Shown: positions 35,336 through 47,300 of the stretch, in pieces
Numbering within the stretch: position 1 is the first letter of the stretch
Layout: every line of letters begins with the position of its first letter
From: Limnephilus marmoratus
Lineage: Eukaryota > Arthropoda > Insecta > Trichoptera > Limnephilidae
Reading direction: 5' to 3'
DNA length: 64,000 nt
NCBI GenBank assembly: GCA_917880885.1
Contig: OU862908.1
Coordinates: forward strand, 56,999,819 to 57,063,818
The notes under the pieces: generated by a model
Database searches by the model: none
The model's input: the letters and a program-made list of their open reading frames with translations, nothing else
What the model was told of the DNA's origin: nothing
Position numbers and translations under genes: made by a program

Positions 35336-38300
35336 TCATCTGTCCTGCGGAATTCTGACGGATCTCAAGACCTTGCTCAGCTGAAAGATAATGTTACATT
35401 GAAAAAATTTGGACAATACTGTTTGGAGTCCTAGTTGTTGTTACCAGTGCCGTCTATGAAAAACCTCTTAAACTTCTATCTAGCACAGTGTGTGTCCTTT
35501 GCACCCACCCGCTTGTCAAATCAGGTCAGGTTCCATTCCATCTTCCGAGAAATGGGTGGAAAAAATATACTGGTTGGAATTGATTGTTAAAATAAATTCC
35601 TAGTGCGGCTATGCGCCTGGCACTTTTCAAGCAATAAATCAAAGTGCCCATCGAGAGTCCGAGATCTAATAACAAGAAAGTTCAAATTTCATAAAATATA
35701 ATATAAATGTGATAAATTTATGAGAATGATTTTTATTTTTTGTATGAATACCAAAATCCAAAATACAGAAAGCTGAAAACTTTATTTTGGGCTGCAGGTT
35801 GGGCTTGTCTGATCTAGAATATCACAATAACTATAGAATATAACCGCACTGTTTTTGTAAAGTCATTTTTTCCCTACATAAGTTATAAAATTGAGATATG
35901 GTCAGATAAGTAAATAACCTTAGATAAGTTATTGTACCAATTATGCAAAACTAATGTGATTAATTTTGGGGGTATTATGCCATGCTGGGCTTCCTCTGCT
36001 TAGACTGACTTGATGACAGATACTGTATCACTGTCAGAAACGTTGGCTAAAGAAGAAGGAAGGGCAACACGGCATGACCATCGAAAAATACAAGTATGCA
36101 GTTCACAGACGTTAGAAGTGAAACCTTCGGAAAAATAAAGCTGACAAGAGTGGGGAGGCTACGAAGCACTGCACAAAGAGGAGACCGATTATTCTATCTC
36201 ATTCTCTCGCAGGCTAAATCCTATGGATGTATGTGTTTTTTTTTCTCTTTTCAGGGTCGCTTTTTCGTTTCATCGAGTTTTAAATCACAACGATGCTAAA
36301 GAAGTTTTCATTTCAAAAATTAACCTGGAAGATACTTTTGACCTTAAAAATGACCTTTAAATCATAGTAAAAAAAAAATTTAAATTATAGGTGCAAATGT
36401 AATATATTTATTTGTCTATGATTACACATGGTGTAAAAATGTGAAGTCTGGAACAAAATGGTGATTATGAGATGTGGTGCATCTTCCTGTCCATTAAACA
36501 AAAAAAAGTATACTCCCAATGGACTTCTAAATAAATAAACATATAAATCATCACAATTACCTCAAATTCCTGGTCGTTCTCCATGAGGCCACGTATGGAC
36601 ACCAGCTGGTACTGCCTGGCCCTGAGGGCTGGTGGAGCCCGGCGCAAGGCCCGCAGCGCAGCCCCCGCGCGCAGTTGCCCCGCCCCGTGCGAGGGGTCCA
36701 GCACCAGCAGGCGGATGCCCCCGCCCCGACTGGGACTGCCGCGCACCACCTCACAGCCGATTATGGTGCGCGAGTGACCTGGAATAGGTAGGATTGGTGA
36801 GGTTGAGTTTTTTGTATTGATAAAATTATTATTGAACAGGCTTTAAAACTTAACCTGTTGAATGTTGGGCGTATTTAAAAAAACCGTGCGGATTTTACTT
36901 TACTGCTTTCTGGTCAAATATCTATATAAAAACAAACCAATTGCTTTTTTAAAGATTGTTTTCTGTATACCAGATAATATATCTTATTATTCATATATAT
37001 TACTAAAAAAAATTAACTAAAAAAAAGATTAAAAAATCTCCCATTTTGGAAATAATTGTCAAAAAATATAATCACACAAATATAAACTAATTTTATAAAC
37101 CGTTTCTACACAAATCTGAATACTTACCCAACATGAAAAAAACACAATAAAATTCAAAGGTGTTTGCAAATAAATAAAGATCACAAATCTTCGATTTTTC
37201 GCTTTTGACAGTTGCAAAAACTGCCAAGTCATAGAAAATTCATTTAAAAATATTATAGAGTAGCTAGATTAATGAAACCATCGGTTACATCAAGAATGAT
37301 AATGGCGCAAGCGGTTCTGACCTTGTCCATACAGTTTCTTTATAGATAACTGTTTGTTCAAAATATCTCTATTATATAGGCAGATTTCAAACTAATCGTT
37401 CTACAAATTATATTATGTTTATTAATTTTATCTAAGATGTCTATTCCACATATTTCATCCATTGTTTAAAACTTTAACTTGTCAACTATAGAATCTTATG
37501 TAAGACGGGTGCTACACACAGCTATAAAAGATCATCGCACGCCCAATAACACTCTCCAAAGATTCCCATCAGACCTGCCACACCTAAGCAGTTTATGCGC
37601 AGATCAATCACAGACAATGCAGATCTTACGCCGTAATCGCTCTTGAAGCGATATGCAAAAAGTTATGCGACCCCCTCTCCGCCGAAAACAGGAGGGGGTC
37701 ATTTTAATTACGGAGCTGCCTAAACGGGTGGATGACAGATGTCAAGTTGACAGATTCAGTACAAAGAAATGGCATTTTGTGGTAGCTCTGAAATTTATCT
37801 GACCCCCTCTCAAATATTTGATAGTGTCGTGTGACGGTACAACACATAAGCGCTCGCGGTTCAACAGATATCTGCTCGCGCTTTTATCTTTGCGTGTGGT
37901 GATGCTTAAGTCAGGATAAATAGGATTCTTCCTACCTATATTATTAGGAATTATACGAGTGCCTTGTGGGCATGTTTCACGATCCAATCATAGGCCTGAT
38001 TTTGGCCTATATTTCCATACAAAACTGTGTTTCACCATGATTACAAAATTGAAATGGGACGAGGATATACAATTCCAGGCAGACAGACCGCATGCTAAAT
38101 GGTCTAGAACCAAAATCTTTTAAGTTAGTGGCGCATTTGTTTCCATTAAAATTTGTACGGAAGGTACTTCTAGTAGTATATTCTTTAATCTATGTTTCTA
38201 CCTTTTCAACGATGTCTATTTTTGACATTCACTAACAGATGTTGACATCTAAACTTCTTTGCCAACCAAAGATTCTTATGTAAGCAGAGATTCTTTCTCC

Positions 38301-41300
38301 CCTAATGACAACGTAAAATTTCATTAACAGATGTCTTAAATTGTCTAAAACTTCACTGCCAACTTTAGAAACTTATATTAGCTACTGTAAATAGGATTCT
38401 TTCTCCCTTCCTGACAGAAAATTTTTCTGGACAACACTTGAGATCAGTTTCCTACGGTAGGCAAACTTATGGGCCTAAGAGACGACTCAATTTGGTTGAG
38501 TGATTGTTATCAATCTGTCGAGTTATTCTCAATCTCTTGTTATTCTCAACCGTCCGTTATCGCGATAACAGATGTGATCTCATGACAGATTTGTGTGATT
38601 TATACATATTTTAGTTTAGATCGTTTTAAACACGAATTCCTGCAAGTATGCACGATTATTTATTAATTTAACATAATTGGAAAAGCCAATAACACACAAA
38701 TATGACAGGAGATCATGTCCGTTATCTTGATAATGATCCCACAAAAGATATAGAATCACTCGGCTGGTTGAGTTGAACAATGTGGAGGTACGTTGTATGC
38801 GATAAGGTTAACATTCAACAGTTAACACACAATGGTTGAACAAAAACAAATTGAGTGGTCCGTAAGGCTCATTATAGTATGCTCGGCAATACCTTGGTGT
38901 TGCAGATAAAGTGGTGGCTTGAAGTCCCCCGGATTCTCTTGGAAGTAGTTGAGCACCCAGGCAAACAGGGCGGGGTGGCCCCCGTCCTCCCCCGTGGGTC
39001 GGTGGAAGTCTATCAACTGGCATCTGCAAACATTTTCTTCAATTTTAGTCACAATTAACCCTTATGCCTTGGGCACATTCTGTCAGAAGGTCAGAATATT
39101 TCCACTTTGTGATAAAATCTAAATAAATGGAATATTTCTAAATAAAAACTGTTTTTGAAAGACGATAAAATATGCTTTCAAATTTTATTATTGATGAAAT
39201 AATTTTTTTTTTAATGCAAACATAAAAAAGTTTTAAAAACGGCTCACCTTAAAATTAAAATTACTGATAATGAAAAAATAAAAATTAGAAAAATGTATTA
39301 TAAACGTTATTGTCACCTCACTTTCTTGTCATTTCAGGTACAAATAATTTATAAAAAATTCACAAAATTTCTTAATTTTTTTCGTGTTGCGGTCGGAAAC
39401 CTTAGTTTCATAAAGGAGTACATTTTAATTCTTCTGTAGTGAACTTTTAGATTTAAATATAAAGTGTGGTATTTTTTCTATCTAACACCAAACGATTTCT
39501 ATGAGTAGTTCCCAAAAGCGAAAAATTTAGCTTGAGGGGTTAAAAAAACTAATTTTTCGAGCGAGGCTATGCTAGAATTAAAAATGAAGTTAGCTACAAA
39601 GAACCTACCTTATTTAGCTAATGTAGGTAACCATATTTAAAACAAATATACATACTATGATGCAAATAGTAATGTAGTAACAACATATAAAAATTTTAAC
39701 AATAGTGAATAAAAGTTTTCCAAGGCTTGTTAAATTATTACCGTATTCTCAAAGATGATAAAACAGTGACAACTTCGCAGGCGCCTATCCACTTCCTGGT
39801 ATTGTAAAGCTTAGAGCCCAGTTGTTCTGCACCCTAAAAAGAAAGCAAATACTTCAAACTAATATCACAGTAAACACTTAATCCAATTTAAAAAAAATAA
39901 TTTACAGACTCAAATATCAAACATTAGAAAATGTGCACCAAAAAGAGAAAAAGAAAGCTCATTAATTTTAAGATGTTTCTTTCGCCACAAGTACCGGTTT
40001 GTCAAAGATTGAAGGTAAATCATAACTTCATACCTGCGTATCGAACCCTTGTTTCCACGCATGTTCCACCATAAGCTGCAGCCTGGAGATGGAGGGTACG
40101 GCAGTCCGAGGTTGCTGGGGAGGGTTTTTACCACCCCCTATTACCACCCACGCCCCGTTATATACCACCTCGTTGTACGCTGTGTTCTCAACCAGAGACG
40201 ATATCAACATCTGCATATTTCTGCAAAAATAAATTCTCATTTCAAAATTAATCTGATAAAAGAGTTATCGATAATCTACGATTAATAATATTTACTTCCC
40301 ATTTAAACAAAATGATATGAGGATTCTAACCTAAAACCACAACCCCATCCTCTGTCCCCGTAGGTGCTGGCATAATGGTCCACCGCTGAACATAAGTGTG
40401 TCCTCAGAATGGAAGGGTTTTGGGCATTCAGTGCCTGAATTCGTGGAAGTATTCCTGCAAAACCATTTTTTTAAAATTAAAAATAGCCTTTTTTACAATA
40501 AAAAAAAATGACAATATTTTTCTGAACAGATTAGAAAATGAATATTAAATAGTACCTAGCTATTCATTATTGCTTGCAAAGATAGGTAGGTACTTTTTCA
40601 GCTGATTCATCTCAATGTTTGAATGTTCCATTTTTAAACGGTACTAGACAAAAGCAAAGGAGTTGGATTTGACAGATGAATTTTCGGAGGGAAACGTATT
40701 ATTCTTTTAGCGTGAAAATAATAGAGTTAGAGAAGGTTTAAAATTGAAGTGATATGTGGAAATAATAAAACATAAATTAGGACATAAGGTAGTAGTTACC
40801 CTTGGTGCAGCTGGTAGAATCATCCACTCCGTCACTCTCCGCCCTCTTCAGTCCGATCCTCCTCTCATAGTAATCCCTGACGGAAAGTTCCCCCGTGTAC
40901 ACCGCCCTCCGGAGTCCCCGCGCTGCCTGCTGTCCATAGTTCCCCTGCTCGTCCATTCCATATTGGGCCTGAAGAAATAATAATGTGTTGATTATTAAGT
41001 TAATATTTTTGAGGGTTGTTTAATCAATGTGCACATTATTGCTTTTATTCAGAACAAGTGAAATGTTTTGAACATACTCTCAGCATCTCGAATTCTCTCT
41101 GTTCCCGATGTCTCTGAACTTCCCTCTGCTGGTCGCTGATGGCCCCCGAGTTGTTTGAGGACTCCGTCCCTCCGCGCTCAAAGTGCTCTTCAATGTGCTT
41201 GGTCTATAAACATAACAACATAATCAGAATCCATATTACAATAAAACACTTCCCATATAATATGAACACAAGAAAAATAAATATATTGGATCAAGTCAAA

Positions 41301-44300
41301 AAAATCATCACCAAGTATACTCAGGCAGATACATCACATCAAGAGAATCAATTAATTTGATCATTGATTTTGGAATTCTTTTAGTTTTGGATGAAATCTA
41401 CTAGTAGGTACTCATTTGAAGTGCAAAAGACAGAATAAGGGTGGGTTTCTATATTTACCGAGAATGCTAAATGCAGTGCTAATTGTAAAAATAAACGATC
41501 GAAATTTAAAAATTTCTATGCATTTGACAGTTTACTTTTACAATTAGCATTGCATTTAGCATTCTCGGTAAATGAAGAAAGCCACCATCACTGAGAATTT
41601 TATGTAAAAATGACAATCACACTAAGTGACATGGAAAGAATCACGTAGGGCCGTCGTCCCATGGGGCGTTAAGGAATCGACATGAATTGAGTGCCGTAAG
41701 ACCCTGCGCAGAGAAGTAAAATTCTCTAAAGTAAGGTGGTTCTGCGCAACAACTTATGGTTTATGTCGATCTTTCCATACCCTTACCGACCCACGGGATG
41801 AAGGGCTAAGTTGTCTCTTTGCAAGACAAACAAACTTTTAAGTGAAATGAAACAATGTAAACCAACAATGCACTCACAATCTCCATATTCGAGTGTGATT
41901 ACGTTGAACATGTAACACAGTTAACTCGTAGAATGCCGTTCGTGCACCGGTGTGTTTGAGATTTTACACGCGATTTTGACCCTTATGTATGAAGAAAGTG
42001 TATGAAGAACACGGTCAGAATTGCTTGCTCTATTATCGCCCTTTACCATAGAGAAAACCGCAATGCGCCTGGTTACTCCAAATAATTTATATTAATAATT
42101 TACCGGAGCGCGGGAATGTGCGCAGTTCTTGAAAAATTACTTTATCTACGATTTTGACCTTTCTATGTACAAAATTTCTCAAGGACAGTGTCAGAATCGC
42201 TGGACACGAAATGTCATTGGGTGTCATGGATGCCGCTTTTTGCGAACGCTAATTGGTGGTGCTTTTTGCTGGCCTACCCTGGCAAACAACAGGTTAAATG
42301 GATGACAGATGGAATTCAAACAACAAATGGCGTCCCTGGTTGGGGGGAAGAAATGGGAGGAAGTAGAACTACTGAAGGGGGAGAATTATCAAGAATCAGC
42401 AAAGCTGGAGACATTTAAGGGAGACCCGTCTGCAAAACTGATGCCGAAAGACCAATCAAACTCATAAATAAATAAGTTGTTGATATTATATGCACTATGT
42501 ATACACACCATGTCTTGTTGAGTGGTGCAGTTGGGAAGTGTCTGGCAGCAGACCGGGCAGACGAGGGCGCTGGGAGAGGGGCTGGACTCCATCAACATGT
42601 TCTCCGCTGTCTGCAGGTACGATGCGTTTTCACCACCCGTTGCACCGTCCTTCGTAAATTAGAAAAAATTATATTAAAATATAATTTGAAGGCACATGAC
42701 ACTACAAATAGCCAAAAAAATGTATCCCATATAATTGAAAATCACAGTGCAGTGTGGTTTTTCATGATATCTCAGAAAAAACTTAGTTTTTAATAGGTTA
42801 AGGATAGGTTTTTTCTTTCTAATCCAAATATTTGAAAATTTAAAATGTTGTTTTCTTTGATTCATTTCTTTGTTTTTGAAAATGATATCTCTCGGTGAAC
42901 AGAGAAAGGTGAACATCCTATGGGCATTTTTGCCAAAGTTTGTACATTGCGTTGATGTCATGTCCCAAAATTTTGAGTGATGTTTTTTATAGTTATGTGT
43001 TATAGAATATTGGAAAATTATTTAACTTTGACAAATTTATTAATTTACTTTATTTAGTCAGTTAAATACAAATGTATCCTGTATATATTTTTAATCAATT
43101 ATTTAGATCAAAAGATAGTGTGTTTTTTCATGTCATCTCATTAATTTAAACAAGCTTTCGCTATTTATTTGTATTTTTGGAAAACCTGTAGTTTTTACAT
43201 AAATTTGAACCAACATTGAAAATAAGCACGTTTAACCTTTCTGATATAAAGAATCTGTTACTTCCATTCTGAAATTGTATTGGTGGAAACTTGTAAGTGG
43301 AACATAATAGTAACGGAACGGAATACAGGTACAAACTTTGGTGAAAATGACCAACTTCAAACATAAATAAAACAAGATAGTATGGCATCTACAAAAACTG
43401 CAAGCGAAAGAAGGAAGTGTTTTCAAAAGTAAACCACAATAATTCACAGTGATTTATTTACCTTTTGGGGACTTAATATATCCCTATGTTCAATATTGAC
43501 ATGCAGCTCGAGGTCCGTGCCACTAGCAAAAGTCCTCTCGCACAGGGGACAATGCAGGCTGTTCTGGCTGAGGGCCAGAGTGGGGTTATTCTCGTTGTTA
43601 GAGTTGGTGGGGTTGTCCTGCCCCCCGGAGCTGAGGGAAGGGGAGGTCAGATCAAAGTGCGCCCGGTTCATGTGCTCCTCCAGCCGCTGGGCGCAGTCGG
43701 AGGTGTAGTCGCACATCAGGCACTGGAAAATATTATTTTATGTATATCGCACAAGATTCTAACTTTTCAGAGCCGGGGGTTCATGACACTCCATCAATGT
43801 AGGGGACTACAGTATGAGACTAAACAATGCAAACTAATATTCTGCCACAGACTTAAACGGTGAATATATTGTATTGTTATTTTTATATGTTTTACAAAAT
43901 AAAGAAACATAGCCGTAATAGTTAAATGCCTGAGGTACCTTTGTTACCCATCATGGTAACAAAAGTTTTGTTTTGAATCTGTTTTAAAAAATTTTATCCC
44001 TTTTTTTACTTACTCGGGAGAACAAGCAGTTAGATATTTATTGGATTGCTAAATAAAATTGTTGTAATTATGTATTGGCATTGAAACTTTTGATTTCTTG
44101 TAGTAGAGATGTCGCCAAAGTTATGATGGCAGAAACTATCAACCTTTTGACTGCGCAAATTAGTTCCAAGTTTTTCAGTACCCACACTAACTTGTACACA
44201 AAAAGGAACCCATGTTACGGCTGTCGAGAGGCGGCATTGGTAAACACAAGATGGACCACGATCACTTATAAATCACCAAACCGCTACACAGGCCCTAGTT

Positions 44301-47300
44301 CAAAGGACTACATCAATCTTGTTGAGTAGATTTTAAATTCCCGCAAAACAGGGTGCTCTGATTACTGCATCCCTTATGAAATACAATTTTATTTTTAACA
44401 AATTTCAGTATAGGTCAGCGTCACAATACTTTTTTGAATACTGTGGCATGAGATAAAATTTAATATTTCTGAGGAGCGATGCATTATCAGTCGTGTTAAC
44501 CAAAGTCGCTGTATCCGATGTGCGATACGGCCGCGCACAAACGGTGGTTTCCTGCTAAATCACACATACTCTACGATTGCATGCAGGGTTATTAAATATT
44601 TTTGCCTGTAATTTGGATAAAATAAAAAGGAAGATTAGGATGTGTGGGGCTATTCAGTTCAGTATCCCGTTACCTGTATTATTGGTGGACTAGGAGTAGG
44701 AGGTTTGACCTTCTTTGGAGTGTTAGTTTTCAGCTTTAGGGCCAACTGAGATCTCAAGGGTGACCCTTGGCCGGCGCTTGATAGAGACAGCTGTTAAAGT
44801 TAAGGGCATCTTGTTAGTGGTTAGTAGATTACAATAATTAAAGTTACAGTAATTACACTAATTAAAGTTACAGTAATTACAATAATAAAATTTACAGTAA
44901 TTACAATAATAAAAGTTACAGTAATTACAATAATTATAATAATTAAGGTTACAGTACAATAATTAAAGTTACAGTAATTACAATAATTAAAGCTACAGAA
45001 TTACAATAATTAGTAATTCAATAGTTAGTTCTCCGGGCAACATCACTACATAAAATATAATGATAAATGATTTACCTTGCTGCCAGCAGGTGAGAGTTCA
45101 TATTCACTGCTAGAATTGTTACCAGAATTGTTTCTGTAATCTGAAAAAAAAAAAACATTTAAAGCAAAGTATCGCATGGCTAATTGGGCGGCTATTTGAT
45201 GACTGGTGAGTTTTTCTTTTTAAACGACTTCAAAAAGGAGGAGGTTCTCAATTCGACTGTATTTTTTATTTTTTATTTATTTTTTTTTTTTTTTATGTTT
45301 GTTATCTCAGAACTTTCGACTGGGTGAACCGATTTTGATGATTCTTTTTTATTTGAAAGCTGGTGCTTCCCATGTGGTCCCATTTTAATTTGGTCTAGTT
45401 CTGACAATGGCATCCATAAGAAAACCATATAAGTCCTAAATTTGCATAAAGTATGTGCGCGACAAATGGACGAATAACTCAATATCACGCCAACCGATTT
45501 CAATGATTCTTTTTTTATTGGAAAGGATGTACTTCAACGATAAATTGATGAGAGTTTGGTTAGGTTCTGATTATCAGATCCATGACAAAGTAACGGAACT
45601 CTTCAATTCTTAGGAGCAAATTAACGAAACTCGGCCGAATCTCTTAATTTGACCCTAATGTCGTTATGGTCAAATTATGTCTGTCTCATATGAGCAGCAC
45701 GTTTAGTAGATCTACCTATATTCAGACAAATTAGTGTACTTCGGATTCACTAAAAATCAAAAAATAAACAAAATTTTAACAAAACAAAAAACGACTTAAA
45801 AAAATGCACTAAAAAGTAAAAAAATAATTTCGTATTCTTCTACAACTCCATAATCGACTTACTTTTTCTACTCATCAATATGTAGGTACGATTGTTATTT
45901 TTGGAGTCGGTGTCAGCAAAGGCCCGGCCCGGCGCGGCGTGTTTACTTGACAGCTCCCCTCACACCGCGGCCCCGCTCTCGCCTCGTCAAGTCGCGTGTG
46001 CGACACAAGCACATCTCACCTATAACTATGTATGTAGTTACAAACCTACCATGACTGACACCGATTCCAAAAATGACAATCGTACCTACATATTGATGAG
46101 TAGAAAAAATAAGTCGATTATGGAGTTGTAGAAGAATACGAAATTATTTTTTTACTTTTTAGTGCATTTTTTTAAGTCGTTTTTTGTTTTGTTAAAATTT
46201 TGTTTATATACTAATAGGGACTAAGATAGAATAATTTTTTTAAATAATTTCGGTGGCCTCCCTGTATAATTACAATTCAATGATCTTTAGAACTAGGATT
46301 TGCTTTGATTTTTAAATGACTTCAAAAAGGAGGAGGTTCTCAATTCGACTGTATTTTTTTTTTTTATGTTTGTTACCTCAGAACTTTTGACTGGGTGAAC
46401 CGATATTGATGATTCTTTTTTTATTTGAAAGCTGATGCTTCCCGTGTGGTCCCATTTTAATTTGGTCCAGTTCCGACAATGGCATCCATGAGAAAACCAC
46501 ATAAGTCTTAAATTTGCATTAAGTATGTGCGCGACAAATGGACGAATAACTCAATATTACGCCAACCGATTTCAATGATTCTTTTTTTATTGGAAAGGAT
46601 GTACTTCAAGGGTAATTTTATGAGAGTTTGGTTAGGTTTTGATTATCGGATCCATAACAAATTAACGAAACTCGGTCGAATCTCTTAATTTGGTCCTAAC
46701 GTCGCTATGGTCAAATTATGTCTGTCTCATATGAGCAACACGTTTAGTACCTAGGTTTACCCATATTTAGACAAATTAGTTAGTGTACTTCAGATTCACT
46801 AAAAATCAAAAAATAAACAAAAATTTTAACAAAACAAAAAAACGACTTAAAAAAATGCACTAAAAAGTAAACAAATAATTTCGTATTCTTATACAACTTC
46901 ATAATCAACTTACTTTTTCTAATCATCAATATGTAGATACGATTGTTATTTTTGGAGTCGGTGTCAGCAAAAGTACCCGGCCCGGCGTGTTCAAAAGTAC
47001 TTGACAGCTCCCCGCGTCGCCGCGGCCCCGCTCTTGCCTCTCGCCTCGTCAAGTCGCTTGTGCGACACAAGCACATTACACCTATAACTATGTATGTAGT
47101 TACAAACCGACCTTGACTGACACCGACTTCAAAAGTAACAATCGTATCTACATATTGATGATTAGAAAAAGTAAGTTGATTATGAAGTTGTAGAAGAATA
47201 CGAAATTATTTGTTTACTTTTTAGTGCATTTTTTGAAGTCGTTTTTTTGTTTTGTTAAAATTTTTGTTTATCAAAAATTGGACTGATAGGGAAAACGATT

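Noticed and set aside
35250..35370. Longer reading of the last ZUP1 exon in another frame (continuing past the stop)
   Set aside because: Exon phase requires the frame that stops at 35336-35338 after 'SVRIPQDR', which also fits the family's short C-terminal tail.
36465..36777. Alternative frames on both strands over the G/C-rich ZUP1 exon
   Set aside because: Only the frame giving 'GHSRTIIGCE' and 'LLVLDPSH' joins in phase with its neighbours and matches the C78 peptidase.
46293..47076. Minus-strand frames over the intronic palindromes
   Set aside because: They cover a repeat that occurs twice in tandem, are not conserved between the two units and include low-complexity runs.
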